Below the pieces are notes generated by a model. That model saw only the letters and a list, made by a program, of their open reading frames with translations. It was not told where the DNA came from and did no database searches. A DNA stretch of 64,000 bases from Rhizobium altiplani. Its GTDB lineage: Bacteria; Pseudomonadota; Alphaproteobacteria; Rhizobiales; Rhizobiaceae. Of this stretch, positions 30,271 through 39,534 are shown one piece after another. The translations under genes and the position numbers were made by a program. The DNA is taken from NCBI RefSeq assembly GCF_001542405.1, contig NZ_LNCD01000051.1, positions 1 to 64,000 of the forward strand, in the 5' to 3' direction. How positions within the stretch are numbered: the stretch's first letter is position 1; every line of letters begins with the position of its first letter.

Positions 30271-31230
30271 TCAGCCGTGTGACCCGCTCGCGCGGCGCTC
30301 GGCATGTAGGCCAAGCATATACATCGCGACCGTCGCCCCCGCAATGGCGGTGATGTCCGCATGATCGTAGGGGGGCGAGACCTCGACGACGTCGGCGCCT
30401 CGGATATCGAGCTGGTGCAGACGCTGCAGCACCGAGAGAATCTTGGCGCTCGAGGGACCACCTGCTACTGGCGTGCCGGTGCCTGGCGCATAGGCAGGGT
30501 CAAGGCAATCGATATCGAAGGTCAGGTAGGCCGGTGCGCCGCGGGTATGCGAGATGATCGTCGAGGCGATATCGCTCGGAGTCATCTCCTCAAGCTGATG
30601 GCCGTAGAGAATATGAATGCCGAAATCGTCAGGCGCATGGGTGCGGATACCGATCTGGATCGACCGATCCGGATCGATGATGCCGTCACGTGCGGCCCGC
30701 GCCACGAACGAGCCATGGTCGATCCGCCGGTTGTCGTCGAACCAGGTGTCCTGATGTGCATCGAACTGGACGAGTGCTAGCGGTCCATGCTTGGCCGCAT
30801 GCGCCTTGAGGATCGGCCAGGTGACAAAATGATCGCCGCCAAGGGTCAGCATGAAGGCACCACTGTCGACAATGGCCTTCGACTGCCGTTCGATTGCTGC
30901 GGGCGTCTCGTGGTGGTTGCCGTAGTCGAGCAAGCAGTCGCCATAGTCGATCACGGCCATCTCGGCAAAGAGATCGCGGTTGAATGGATACTGCGGGTCA
31001 TTGTCGAAGATCGCCGACGCACGCCGTATCGCTTGCGGTCCGAACCGCGTGCCCGGTCGATTGGATGTCGCAGCATCGAAGGGGATGCCCCAGACGACCG
31101 CATCCGCGCCGGCTAGGTCCTTGGTGAAGCGGCGACGCATGAACGACAGCGCCCCGGCGAAGGTGGGGTCGCTGGCGGCCGATGTGAGGCTCGTTGCCGT
31201 GAATGCGTGGTCGATCGACTTGTTGGCCAA
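30271..31230 (-). CDS. speB: Agmatinase / ureohydrolase family enzyme
   Basis: This is a manganese ureohydrolase of 319 residues. Metal ligands are visible as H134 (LGGDHFVTW), D157/H159/D161 (FDAHQDTW) and the aspartates D239 and D241 of FDIDCLDPAYAPGTGTP. Agmatinases release urea and putrescine. Related enzymes act on guanidinobutyrate or other guanidino acids, so the exact substrate is not settled. It is 63 nt upstream of argC on the same strand. Confidence 0.85.
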   Translation of the reverse strand: MANKSIDHAFTATSLTSAASDPTFAGALSFMRRRFTKDLAGADAVVWGIPFDAATSNRPGTRFGPQAIRRASAIFDNDPQYPFNRDLFAEMAVIDYGDCLLDYGNHHETPAAIERQSKAIVDSGAFMLTLGGDHFVTWPILKAHAAKHGPLALVQFDAHQDTWFDDNRRIDHGSFVARAARDGIIDPDRSIQIGIRTHAPDDFGIHILYGHQLEEMTPSDIASTIISHTRGAPAYLTFDIDCLDPAYAPGTGTPVAGGPSSAKILSVLQRLHQLDIRGADVVEVSPPYDHADITAIAGATVAMYMLGLHAERRASGSHG

Positions 31231-31325
31231 GAGATGCTCCTCGAGGGTGTTGGTCGCTATGCCTACCAGAAACGAATCTCAAACCGAAAGGCCAAAACGG
31301 TTCTGGTCGCTCGGCCAAACAGGTT

Positions 31326-31628
31326 TTACCCCGGCAGCTTGTCGGCCAGCACCTCGGGTGTCTTCAGTTGCGGCGCCTCGGCAAGCAGTTCAGTTGCTCG
31401 TGCCATCAGCGCTGCGGCCACCTTGCCGTTCAAATGCGCCTGCCGGCCAGCCTCGTCGTCAAAGGCATCGAAGATGGCGAATGTGCTCAGGTCGTAGCGA
31501 ACGGCAAACCACGTCACGGTACCGGGCTCCTGTTCGACAGGCGCCTGCGCGCTCTTCAAGAACGTCGCCACATCTTCTTCCTTGCCGGATTTTGCTTTCA
31601 GTTCGACATAGATTGCGTGCTTGGTCAT
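31326..31628 (-). CDS. Antibiotic-biosynthesis-monooxygenase (ABM) domain protein
   Basis: The start at 31628 (MTKHAIYVELKAKSGKEEDV) gives 100 residues, the size of YgiN-like quinol monooxygenases with a dimeric ferredoxin-like fold. The conserved EPGTVTWFAVRYDLSTFAIFD stretch is cut here to its core, with the FDAFDDE turn following. Whether it is a quinol monooxygenase or a binding protein is unknown. It lies between rpsI and the ureohydrolase, after the rpsI terminator. Confidence 0.82.
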   Translation of the reverse strand: MTKHAIYVELKAKSGKEEDVATFLKSAQAPVEQEPGTVTWFAVRYDLSTFAIFDAFDDEAGRQAHLNGKVAAALMARATELLAEAPQLKTPEVLADKLPG

Positions 31629-31715
31629 TCCTGCCTCCCTTGGCATGCGCGTCAAGCGCCTGGAATGCAGTAGAACTGGCAAGGGAACGGGCCGCTTCAA
31701 GCGGCCACCAAACAA

Positions 31716-31742
31716 AAAGGCCGGGCGAAGCGCCCGGCCTTT
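31716..31742 (-). terminator. Intrinsic terminator of rplM-rpsI
   Basis: AAAGGCCGGGCG (31716-31727) pairs with CGCCCGGCCTTT (31731-31742) around a 3-nt loop. On the minus strand it is followed by TTTTTGTTT, giving a good terminator 23 nt after the rpsI stop. Confidence 0.9.
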
Positions 31743-31764
31743 CGTAGTCGATATTCCGCAGCGA

Positions 31765-32232
31765 TTAACGCTTGGAGAACTGGAACGAACGCCGGGCCTT
31801 GGCCTTACCGTATTTCTTACGTTCAACGACGCGGCTGTCGCGGGTCAGGAAGCCACCCTTCTTCAGGACCGAGCGCAGGCCCGGCTCGAAGTAGGTGAGG
31901 GCCTTGGAAAGACCGTGACGAACGGCACCGGCCTGGCCGGAAAGACCGCCGCCTGCAACCGTTGCAACGATGTCGAACTGGCCGTCACGGGCAGCAGCGA
32001 CGATCGGCTGACGCAGAATCATCTGCAGAACCGGGCGTGCGAAGTATTCCGCGAATTCCTTGCCGTTGACGATGATCTTGCCGGAACCCGGCTTGACCCA
32101 AACGCGGGCAACTGCGTTCTTGCGCTTGCCGGTCGCGTAGGAACGGCCAAGCGAGTCGACCTTACGGACGTGAGCCGGAGCAGCAGCTGCTTCGGACGTG
32201 CCGAGATCCTTCAGGGAGGAGAGGTCAGCCAT
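31765..32232 (-). CDS. rpsI: 30S ribosomal protein S9
   Basis: S9 has a C-terminal tail that touches P-site tRNA. It is 155 residues with an alanine-rich N-terminal extension typical of alphaproteobacteria. The S9 core ([20 protein letters not shown]) and the C-terminal [16 protein letters not shown] tail are present. It starts 2 nt after the rplM stop. Confidence 0.98.
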   Translation of the reverse strand: MADLSSLKDLGTSEAAAAPAHVRKVDSLGRSYATGKRKNAVARVWVKPGSGKIIVNGKEFAEYFARPVLQMILRQPIVAAARDGQFDIVATVAGGGLSGQAGAVRHGLSKALTYFEPGLRSVLKKGGFLTRDSRVVERKKYGKAKARRSFQFSKR

Positions 32233-32234
32233 TC

Positions 32235-32699
32235 TTAGGCGCTCCTTACGTTCTTCTTGTTCAGCTTGGCGACGTCGAGAACGACAGGCTGCTGTGCTTC
32301 ATGAGGATGATTGGAACCAGCGTAAACGCGGAGGTTCTTCATCTGACGACGGCCGAGCGGGCCGCGCGGAACCATGCGCTCAACAGCCTTCTCGAGGACG
32401 CGCTCCGGAAAGCGGCCTTCGATGATCTGGCGAGCGGTACGCTCCTTGATGCCGCCGGCATAACCGGTGTGCCAATAGTAAACCTTGTCGGAGTACTTCT
32501 TGCCGGTGAAAACGACCTTGTCGGCGTTGATGACGATGACGTTGTCGCCGTCGTCAACGTGAGGCGTGAAGGTTGCCTTGTGCTTGCCGCGCAGACGCAT
32601 AGCGATGATGGAAGCGAGACGACCAACGACGAGCCCTTCGGCGTCGATGATGACCCACTTCTTCTCCACCTCTGCAGGCTTCTGGGAGAAGGTTGCCAT
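32235..32699 (-). CDS. rplM: 50S ribosomal protein L13
   Basis: L13 is an early 50S assembly protein of 154 residues with the family landmarks [31 protein letters not shown] and [13 protein letters not shown]. It is the first gene of the rplM-rpsI operon. Its 230-nt upstream region contains a hairpin with a UUCG loop in the minus-strand transcript. Confidence 0.98.
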   Translation of the reverse strand: MATFSQKPAEVEKKWVIIDAEGLVVGRLASIIAMRLRGKHKATFTPHVDDGDNVIVINADKVVFTGKKYSDKVYYWHTGYAGGIKERTARQIIEGRFPERVLEKAVERMVPRGPLGRRQMKNLRVYAGSNHPHEAQQPVVLDVAKLNKKNVRSA

Positions 32700-32720
32700 A
32701 GTTGTTACTCTCTTTTGGAT

Positions 32721-32743
32721 CCCTCGGCCCGAAGGCGAGAGGG
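32721..32743 (-). promoter_or_regulatory. Hairpin in the rplM leader
   Basis: In the minus-strand transcript CCCTC and GAGGG pair as the outer stem (32739-32743 with 32721-32725). An inner GCC/GGC stem (32734-32736 with 32727-32729) closes a UUCG tetraloop, about 22 nt upstream of the rplM ATG. Ribosomal-protein leaders often carry such control hairpins. No alphaproteobacterial L13 leader is known to me, so the role is a guess. Confidence 0.35.
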
Positions 32744-32929
32744 CGTTTCTTGTTGCTTGGTTTGGCTGTCCGAAGACGCGCCAAAAAGAAAGCAGCCCGG
32801 AAAGCCTGCATTTCTGGCGGTGTGTATAGAGGCAAAGCAGCCTGCGGTCAATATATGCGGATTGGTGCGCGGCAAAAATGTATAAGCAAAATCAATACGT
32901 TAAGTATGTGGTATCATATTACCTCACAT

Positions 32930-33355
32930 TTAACGCGGCGGAATGGAGTAAGTCGCGGTCGCGTGAGCGATCAATTCATCTGCATTCTCCTGGAAAATCG
33001 AGGCCTCGATGACGGCGAGCCGCTTGCCAAGCTTGAGAATCCGACAGGTGCAAGTCGTCGGTCTGGGCTTCGGCAGGCGCAGGAAATTGATGTTGAGATT
33101 GGTGGTAACCGCCAGCGCGACCGGCCCGATATGCGCCAATACTGCTGCATAGGCCGTCACATCCGCCAAGGTGAAAAGGGCTGGTCCGGAGACGGTGCCG
33201 CCGGGGCGCAAGTGCCTCTCGCTCGGGTCCAGCAGCATCGAGACGCTGCCGGGTGTGATCTCGGTGATCGTAAATACGCGCCCGTCCGTGTGGATTTGGG
33301 GAAAGTCCGTATCCAGAAAACGGTGGAGCTCGTCGATCGTCATGGCCGGCTGCAT
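32930..33355 (-). CDS. PaaI-type acyl-CoA thioesterase (hotdog fold)
   Basis: The start at 33355 (MQPAMTIDELHRFLD) gives 141 residues; a GAGG-like site precedes it. The ORF could extend 19 codons further, but that part looks non-coding. The hotdog pattern RPGGTVSGPALFTLADVTAYAA is clear, including the catalytic-type Asp in LADVTAYA. These enzymes release CoA from acyl groups; the substrate is unknown. It is divergent from the crotonase gene that starts 73 nt away. Confidence 0.85.
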   Translation of the reverse strand: MQPAMTIDELHRFLDTDFPQIHTDGRVFTITEITPGSVSMLLDPSERHLRPGGTVSGPALFTLADVTAYAAVLAHIGPVALAVTTNLNINFLRLPKPRPTTCTCRILKLGKRLAVIEASIFQENADELIAHATATYSIPPR

Positions 33356-33428
33356 GAGTTTGCCTCGAAATTGCTTGTCGCCTGTGGCAGAACAATTAGC
33401 ACGAAATAGCAATGCAGGGAGTTAGACC

Positions 33429-34262
33429 ATGGCCGAAGTCGTATCCTTTCGGAAGGACCCGAGCAAAGCGGGCGAGGGAGCGCTCGTCATCCCGCAATTG
33501 AGGGATGGCATCCTGCGGCTGACGCTCAGCAATCCGCCTGCAAATGCGCTCTCGATCGCCGTCATGGAAACCCTGATCGGTGAGCTCCAGAGCGCCGCTG
33601 AAGACGCTGCCGTTCGCGTGGTCATCATCGCATCGACCGGCAATGTCTTTTCTGCCGGCCACGACCTCAAGGAATTGACCGCGCATCGGGACGATGAGGA
33701 CGGCGGCGAGGCATTCTTCGAGGAAACCTTTGCGCTGGCCGCTGATCTCATGCTCGAGATCACCCGCTTGCCAAAGCCTGTCATCGCCGAGATCGACGGT
33801 CTCGCAACGGCTGCCGGCTGCCAGCTTGTCGCCTCCTGCGATCTTGCGATCTGCACAGATACGGCAACCTTCTGTACGCCCGGCGTCAATATCGGCCTGT
33901 TCTGCTCGACCCCCATGGTGGCAGTGTCCCGCGCGGCGCATCGCAAGCAGGCGATGGAGATGCTCCTCACGGGTGAGACGATCGACGCCTCGACCGCGAA
34001 GGATTTCGGCCTGGTGAACCGCATCGTGCCGAAGCAATATCTGATGCAGGTCGTCACCAAATACGCGTCCGTCATTGCAAGCAAATCGCCGCTGACGCTG
34101 AAGATCGGTAAGGAGGCATTCTACCGCCAGCTCGAAATGCCTGTCGAGGAAGCCTACAGCTATGCTGCTCAGGTCATGGTCGACAATATGCTGACTGCCG
34201 ATGCCGAGGAGGGGATTGGGGCCTTCCTGTCCAAGCGCGTGCCGCAGTGGACCGGCGAATAG
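33429..34262 (+). CDS. Crotonase-fold protein of the ECHDC3 type
   Basis: The 277-residue protein has the enoyl-CoA hydratase fold: the first oxyanion-hole segment NVFSAGHDLKEL and the second AAGCQLVASCDLAI. The two catalytic glutamates of classical hydratases are absent. The first site reads GCQLV, and the second falls in GVNIGLFCSTP, as in the ECHDC3 subgroup. So 'enoyl-CoA hydratase' would be only a family label; the reaction is unknown. It is next to a PaaI-type thioesterase, which suggests an acyl-CoA role. Confidence 0.88.
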   Translation: MAEVVSFRKDPSKAGEGALVIPQLRDGILRLTLSNPPANALSIAVMETLIGELQSAAEDAAVRVVIIASTGNVFSAGHDLKELTAHRDDEDGGEAFFEETFALAADLMLEITRLPKPVIAEIDGLATAAGCQLVASCDLAICTDTATFCTPGVNIGLFCSTPMVAVSRAAHRKQAMEMLLTGETIDASTAKDFGLVNRIVPKQYLMQVVTKYASVIASKSPLTLKIGKEAFYRQLEMPVEEAYSYAAQVMVDNMLTADAEEGIGAFLSKRVPQWTGE

Positions 34263-35099
34263 CTAGCCGAGTTTCAGGATCAGCCCGCCGAGCGCGATGA
34301 TTGCGCCGGCGAGATAGCGCCAGGGGCTGGCCTTTTCCTTCAAAACGATGACTGAGATCAGCAGGGCGAAGAGGATCGACGTCTCGCGCAGCGCCGCAAC
34401 AGTTGCCACTGGCGCCTTGGTCATCGCCCAAAGGGCGAGGCCGTAGGACGCGATCGATCCGCCGCCACCGATCAGGCCGCGCCACCAGTTGTAACGGACA
34501 TGCATGGCGACTGCGACGGCGCCGCGCTTGGAGATCGCCCAGGTGAATAGCAATACCGGCGGCAGCAGCGACATCCACAGCGTATAGGAGACGGCATTGC
34601 CCGAGACGCGGGCGCCGACACCGTCCACATAGGTGTAGGTCGCAATCACGCAGGCATTCGCGAGCGCCAGCCTGATCGCATTGCCGCTGCCTTTTCGCGC
34701 CTCGAAGGCCAGCGTCAGGATACCGGAGCAAATCGTCATCGTGCCGAGGAGCGCGCCGGTCGACAGTGTCTCGTTCAGGATGAAACCGCTGGTGGCCGCA
34801 ATCAGCAGCGGAGCGCACCCGCGCATCAGCGGATAGACGAGGCCGATGTCGCCTGCGCGATATGCGCCTGCGACGAGCTGAAAATACGCGAACTGGAGAA
34901 CAGCGGAAGCGCCGATGAATGGCCATGCGGCCGAGTTCGGCAATGGCAGGAACATCAGGAAGGGAAGAGCGCACACTGCACCGCCTGCCGAAATGAGGCT
35001 GGCATCGAGCGATTTGTCCGTGCCCGCCTTGATCATGGCGTTCCATGTCGCGTGCAACAGGGCACCAAATAGAACGAGCAAAATGACGTGGATTGGCAA
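34263..35099 (-). CDS. EamA/DMT-type membrane transporter
   Basis: The likely start is TTG at 35099 (LPIHVILLVLFGALLHATWNA), giving about 278 residues; a longer frame to an ATG at 35216 adds non-conserved sequence. It has ten hydrophobic segments in two EamA halves with the typical HATWNAMIKAG and ETSILFALLISVIVLKEKA signatures. DMT carriers export or import small metabolites; the substrate is unknown. Its stop codon directly abuts the crotonase stop. Confidence 0.85.
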   Translation of the reverse strand: MPIHVILLVLFGALLHATWNAMIKAGTDKSLDASLISAGGAVCALPFLMFLPLPNSAAWPFIGASAVLQFAYFQLVAGAYRAGDIGLVYPLMRGCAPLLIAATSGFILNETLSTGALLGTMTICSGILTLAFEARKGSGNAIRLALANACVIATYTYVDGVGARVSGNAVSYTLWMSLLPPVLLFTWAISKRGAVAVAMHVRYNWWRGLIGGGGSIASYGLALWAMTKAPVATVAALRETSILFALLISVIVLKEKASPWRYLAGAIIALGGLILKLG

Positions 35100-35509
35100 A
35101 AGACCACCGGGCGGTGTGAAAACAGCGATTGTGGAATTGTTGTTACGCCGCTCTTGGTAAAAATCAATCCCGTTCGATGACAGGACGGACCACACTGGCT
35201 CCCGGTCGCCCGTCAAGCAACCTGAGGATGTTGGCCCTCAAATCGATAAAAGAGGAACGTACACCAGAGGTACTTGCTCGATGGTCGCCTGTTCAACCAT
35301 GAGGCGTTGCTAACATATGCAAGAACATATGTGAACATATACAGGATATACATAGAACCGTGACGGAGGCTACGGATTTGCCACCGCAGATTCTCACAAA
35401 AGTGTGACAAAAGCCATCACGGAATCCATCGCTTAGCCGAAATTTTGTGACGCGCGCGCTTGAGCCCGCGAGGCTAAAGCGTCACGATTGGGACAGCAGA
35501 AACAAGCTT
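35100..35509. other. Intergenic region with AACATAT repeats
   Basis: This stretch of about 410 nt contains no gene I can support. It includes three copies of AACATAT at 35312-35318, 35324-35330 and 35334-35340, two of them in palindromic CATATG contexts. The region is more AT-rich than its neighbours and may hold the upstream control region of the EamA gene. Confidence 0.5.
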
Positions 35510-35839
35510 TTACAGCGAATAATCGGGAATGATAAACATCCCGTCTAAGTTGTCTATACTCTGGCAGTTCAGCACGCCACACCTCGGATTGTCCTTCGTA
35601 GGAATGGTCGTCCATTCAGCATATTGATTGGGGTCGCAATAGTTGCTGTTGCGAATGTAGCGGTCGAATAATGTCATGCCGCTCACTCGTTTCGACGGAT
35701 ACCGCAAGATCACGGCGCCCTCGTTATGGATCGCCGCGCGCGCTGCCTGGCAGCTCATGTTGAGCGCATTGTATCTCGAAATGGCCAGTGCCGGGGAGGC
35801 GGCCATGACGAAGGCGATCGCGACAACCAATTTTTTCAT
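35510..35839 (-). CDS. Small exported protein, four cysteines
   Basis: The start MKKLVVAIAFVMAASPALA at 35839 is a clear signal peptide; the frame extends upstream but that part is non-coding. The mature part of about 90 residues has four cysteines (NMSCQAAR, NSNYCDPN, PRCGVLNCQS), probably two disulfides in the periplasm. The conserved-looking block RYNALNMSCQAARAAIH followed by GAVILRYP resembles small rhizobial periplasmic proteins of unknown function. Confidence 0.7.
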   Translation of the reverse strand: MKKLVVAIAFVMAASPALAISRYNALNMSCQAARAAIHNEGAVILRYPSKRVSGMTLFDRYIRNSNYCDPNQYAEWTTIPTKDNPRCGVLNCQSIDNLDGMFIIPDYSL

Positions 35840-35943
35840 GGGAAAATCCTTCTGCTGCATCCTAATTCCTATATACGCTGAAACGATCCGGCTGGTTTCA
35901 ACCAAGCCCGAAGTAAAAGCGATTGCTATTGGAGGCGAAGTCC

Positions 35944-36372
35944 TTGAATCACGCTAGGTATGAGGACGACTACATCGTCGGTATTCTGCGTTCCGTGAAG
36001 ACGATTGCCCTGACGGGCGCGTCACCGAACCCCGCGCGACCGAGCAATGGCGTGATGGGCTATCTGCTGTCTCGGGGGTACAACGTCATCCCCGTGAATC
36101 CCGGGCAGGCAGGTAAGCAGATCCATGGCCAGACGGTCTACGCTCGGCTTGCCGATGTCCCGGTATCGGTCGATATGGTCGAGGTCTTCCGGGCTTCGGA
36201 ATTTCTGTCGGGTGTTGTCGACGAGGCATTGGCAATGAGCCCGCGGCCGAAGGTGATATGGTCTCAGCTTGGCGTACGTGACGACGCGGCAGCGGTAAGA
36301 GCCGAGGCTGCTGGTATAAAGGTTGTCATGGATCGCTGTCCGGCGATTGAGTATCCCCGCCTCATCGGGTGA
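35944..36372 (+). CDS. CoA-binding (Rossmann) protein, YccU-like
   Basis: The TTG at 35944 is chosen because GGAGG lies 8 nt upstream; the in-frame TTG at 35923 would precede that site. The 142-residue product is a CoA-binding domain like that of succinyl-CoA synthetase alpha: VKTIALTGASPNP at the N-terminus, then YNVIPVNPG and WSQLGVRDDAAA. Stand-alone members have no established function. metY follows 110 nt downstream on the same strand. Confidence 0.85.
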   Translation: MNHARYEDDYIVGILRSVKTIALTGASPNPARPSNGVMGYLLSRGYNVIPVNPGQAGKQIHGQTVYARLADVPVSVDMVEVFRASEFLSGVVDEALAMSPRPKVIWSQLGVRDDAAAVRAEAAGIKVVMDRCPAIEYPRLIG

Positions 36373-36482
36373 GTGGTTGGATTTTCCAAATAACGTGCCT
36401 GGGTTGAAAAAGAACGCGATTAACTTTTCGCGGTTGTTCGCTATGCTCGCCGCCATTCGATCAAGCTGAATGGGAGGATTTC

Positions 36483-37766
36483 ATGGCCAAGAACGGTCCG
36501 GGTTTCAATACGTTGGCAGTTCATGCGGGGGCACAGCCCGACCCCACGACCGGCGCACGCGCGACACCGATCTACCAGACGACGGCTTATGTCTTTAATG
36601 ATTCGGATCACGCGGCCGCCCTCTTCGGTCTGCAGCAGTTCGGCAACATCTACACCCGTATCATGAACCCGACCCAGGCCGTCCTCGAAGAGCGCGTCGC
36701 GGCACTCGAAGGTGGCACCGCGGCGCTCGCCGTTGCGTCCGGCCATGCGGCCCAAGTGATTGTCTTTCACACGCTGATGCGCCCCGGCGAGAATTTCGTG
36801 GCCGCGAAGCGCCTGTACGGAGGCTCTATCAACCAGTTCGGTCATGCGTTCGATAATTACGGCTGGCAGGTTCGCTGGGCAGATTCCGCCGATCCCGCGA
36901 GCTTCGAAAGCCAGATCGATGGCAAGACGCGGGCCATCTTCATCGAGAGCCTCGCGAATCCTGGCGGCACCTTCGTTGACATCGCTGCGATCGCGGCAGT
37001 GGCGCACAAGCATGGCCTGCCCCTGATCGTCGACAACACCATGGCCAGCCCCTATCTCATCCGACCGATCGAACATGGTGCCGATATCGTCGTGCATTCG
37101 TTGACGAAGTTCCTCGGCGGTCATGGCAACTCCATGGGCGGCATGATCGTCGATGGCGGGACCTTCGATTGGTCGAAGTCCGGCAACTATCCGATGCTGT
37201 CTAGCCCGCGGCCGGAATATAACGGCGTGGTCCTGCATTCGACCTTCGGCAATTTCGCATTCGCCATCGCCTGCCGTGTGCTCGGTCTGCGCGATCTTGG
37301 TCCAGCCATCTCCCCCTTCAATGCGTTCCTGATCCTGACGGGCATCGAGACATTGCCGCTGCGCATGCAGCGCCACAACGATAACGCAATAGCCGTCGCA
37401 AAGTGGTTGAAGGCGCACAGCAAGGTCGCTTGGGTGAATTATGCTGGCCTCGAGGACGACCCGAACCATGCGCTGCAGCAGCGCTATTCGCCGAAGGGTG
37501 CAGGCTCCGTCTTCACCTTCGGTGTCAAGGGCGGCTACGAGGCCGGCAAGACGCTGGTCGAGGGATTGGAACTGTTTTCACATCTCGCCAACATTGGCGA
37601 CACACGCTCGCTCGTGATCCATCCGGCATCGACCACGCACCGGCAACTGACGGACGAGCAAAGGATCGCCGCCGGCGCCGGCTCCGACGTCGTCCGCCTT
37701 TCGGTTGGCATCGAGGACGTGAAGGATATCATTGCCGATCTCGAGCAATCGCTGGCGAAGATCTGA
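36483..37766 (+). CDS. metY: O-acetylhomoserine sulfhydrylase (aminocarboxypropyltransferase)
   Basis: This PLP enzyme of 427 residues makes homocysteine (or methionine) from O-acetylhomoserine and sulfide or methanethiol. The PLP lysine is K209 in VVHSLTKFLGGHG; the phosphate-binding SGHAAQ region and ETLPLRMQRHNDNA are typical. The length and sequence point to the MetY class rather than the shorter MetZ. A small cupin gene starts 4 nt after its stop. Confidence 0.92.
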   Translation: MAKNGPGFNTLAVHAGAQPDPTTGARATPIYQTTAYVFNDSDHAAALFGLQQFGNIYTRIMNPTQAVLEERVAALEGGTAALAVASGHAAQVIVFHTLMRPGENFVAAKRLYGGSINQFGHAFDNYGWQVRWADSADPASFESQIDGKTRAIFIESLANPGGTFVDIAAIAAVAHKHGLPLIVDNTMASPYLIRPIEHGADIVVHSLTKFLGGHGNSMGGMIVDGGTFDWSKSGNYPMLSSPRPEYNGVVLHSTFGNFAFAIACRVLGLRDLGPAISPFNAFLILTGIETLPLRMQRHNDNAIAVAKWLKAHSKVAWVNYAGLEDDPNHALQQRYSPKGAGSVFTFGVKGGYEAGKTLVEGLELFSHLANIGDTRSLVIHPASTTHRQLTDEQRIAAGAGSDVVRLSVGIEDVKDIIADLEQSLAKI

Positions 37767-37770
37767 GCCT

Positions 37771-38115
37771 ATGGCAAGCTATCTGACCTTTGACATCAAC
37801 GGCGTCGAACCGGAGTTCGGTGCCCCGGATGCCGACCGCATACTGGCTGGCGACCCGCAGTTCAGGACCTGGAACTTGGAGGAGGCCGATGGCGGCCTCT
37901 ATTCCGGCATATGGGAGGCGACACCCGGCAAGTGGCGGATCGTCTATGACGAGTGGGAATACTTCAGCGTGCTGTCGGGCCACTCGATCGTCACGGAGGA
38001 CGGTGGTGACGGTGTGCATCTTCGCGCAGGCGACCGGATGATCCTCAGACCTGGCTTTAAGGGAACCTGGGAAGTCGTTGAAACGACGCGCAAGGATTAC
38101 GTCATCCGCCTCTGA
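37771..38115 (+). CDS. Small cupin protein (EutQ/DUF861-like)
   Basis: The 114-residue product (start MASYLTFDINGVEP) is a single cupin barrel. Motif 1 is degenerate: WEATPGKWRIVYDEWEYFSVLSG has Glu but no His pair. The second motif is LRAGDRMILRPGFKGTWEV. Such Cupin_3-type proteins have unknown roles. The 4-nt spacing after metY suggests co-translation and perhaps a link to sulfur-amino-acid metabolism. Confidence 0.8.
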   Translation: MASYLTFDINGVEPEFGAPDADRILAGDPQFRTWNLEEADGGLYSGIWEATPGKWRIVYDEWEYFSVLSGHSIVTEDGGDGVHLRAGDRMILRPGFKGTWEVVETTRKDYVIRL

Positions 38116-38172
38116 CCTCAGCGCGCCGGAAGGCGAAGGTATCGTCATCGATCCGCGCCGGCCTTGGCAGAG

Positions 38173-39534
38173 CTAGCTCTTGTCGGAAGACGCGAAATCG
38201 CTGCGGACGATGCCGTGGCGCTGGAGCTTGTCGTAGAATGTCTTCCGGGGAATGCCGAGGTCCGCGATCGTGCGGCGGACGTCGCCGTCATTGGCGTTCA
38301 GAGCTTCGCGAATGATTTGGGCCTCGTAGCGTTCAAGCCGATCCGGAAGCGACCAGGCTCCATCCGTCTCCGGTTCTACTGCCGGAACACGATCTGAGAT
38401 CTGCTCGACGCCGAGCACGAACCGTTCGGCAAAATGTGACAGTTCGCGCACGTTGCCCGGCCAGTCGTATTCCCGCAGGTGGCGATGGATCGACGAGGGG
38501 ATCGTGGGCACGTCTCGCTTGAAGCGGCTCGCGGCGCGCTCGGCGAAGTAGCCGAAAAGAAGGGGAACATCGTCCCGTCGCTCCTTGAGCGGAGGGATGG
38601 AGATCGTCACCACGTTAAGCCGGTAGTAAAGATCCTCACGAAAGTCGCCGCGCTGGCGGGGATCACTGAGATCGATCTTGGAGGCGGCGACAACACGCAG
38701 GTCGACCGGTCGGACCTCGTTGGTGCCAAGCGGCGTAACCTCGCGCATCTCGAGCACACGCAGCATCTGCACCTGCGTTGCCGGCGGCATGCTCTCGATC
38801 TCGTCGAGAAAAAGCGTTCCGCCGCTCGCATGCTCGATGCGACCGATGCGCTTTTTTTGCGCGCCGGTGAAGGCGCCGGGCTCATGACCGAACAGCTCGC
38901 TTTCAACCACGCTTTCCGGCAGCGCACCGCAGTTGAGTGCGACGAAATTGCCGGATGCGCGTCGGCTCCAGCGGTGGAGCAGGCTTGCCACGACCTCCTT
39001 GCCGCTGCCGGTTTCTCCCATCAGCAGAACATCGACATCGGTGTCGGCAATCTGTCGCAAGGTGTGGCGTAGCCGCTCCATTGCCGGCGTCTGGCCGATT
39101 AGCGGTAGGTCGTCGCGTGCCTCCTCGGTCGCCTTGCGCAGAGACCTGTTTTCCATCACGAGACGTCGCTTTTCGGCGGCGCGCCGCACGCTCTGGATGA
39201 GCCGGTCAGTCGCGAACGGCTTGGTGATGAAATCATAGACTCCGTCCTGCATGGCTTTCACCGCCATCGGAATATCGCCATGTCCGGTGACCAGAATGAC
39301 CGGCAGATCCTCGTCCCGTTGTCGCACGCGACCGAAGAGCTGCAGACCATCGATCCCAGGCATCCGGATATCGGAAACAACGACGCCCGCGAAATCCGGG
39401 CTCAATGCCGCCAGCGCTTCTCCAGCGTCGGAAAAAGCCGAAACGGAAAAGCCGGCGAGCTCAAGCGTCTGCTTGGTTGCCCGCAACAGGTCCTTGTCAT
39501 CATCGATAAGCAAAATCGGCGTTACATCGGTCAT
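38173..39534 (-). CDS. dctD: C4-dicarboxylate response regulator DctD (sigma-54 activator)
   Basis: DctD activates the dctA promoter with sigma-54 RNA polymerase. The 453-residue protein has a receiver domain with phospho-acceptor D55 (VVSDIRMPG). The AAA+ domain has Walker A GETGSGKE at 173-180 and the sigma-54 contact loop GAFTGA at 220-225. A Fis-type helix-turn-helix lies at the C-terminus ([20 protein letters not shown]). Its start overlaps the dctB stop by 4 nt. Confidence 0.96.
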   Translation of the reverse strand: MTDVTPILLIDDDKDLLRATKQTLELAGFSVSAFSDAGEALAALSPDFAGVVVSDIRMPGIDGLQLFGRVRQRDEDLPVILVTGHGDIPMAVKAMQDGVYDFITKPFATDRLIQSVRRAAEKRRLVMENRSLRKATEEARDDLPLIGQTPAMERLRHTLRQIADTDVDVLLMGETGSGKEVVASLLHRWSRRASGNFVALNCGALPESVVESELFGHEPGAFTGAQKKRIGRIEHASGGTLFLDEIESMPPATQVQMLRVLEMREVTPLGTNEVRPVDLRVVAASKIDLSDPRQRGDFREDLYYRLNVVTISIPPLKERRDDVPLLFGYFAERAASRFKRDVPTIPSSIHRHLREYDWPGNVRELSHFAERFVLGVEQISDRVPAVEPETDGAWSLPDRLERYEAQIIREALNANDGDVRRTIADLGIPRKTFYDKLQRHGIVRSDFASSDKS

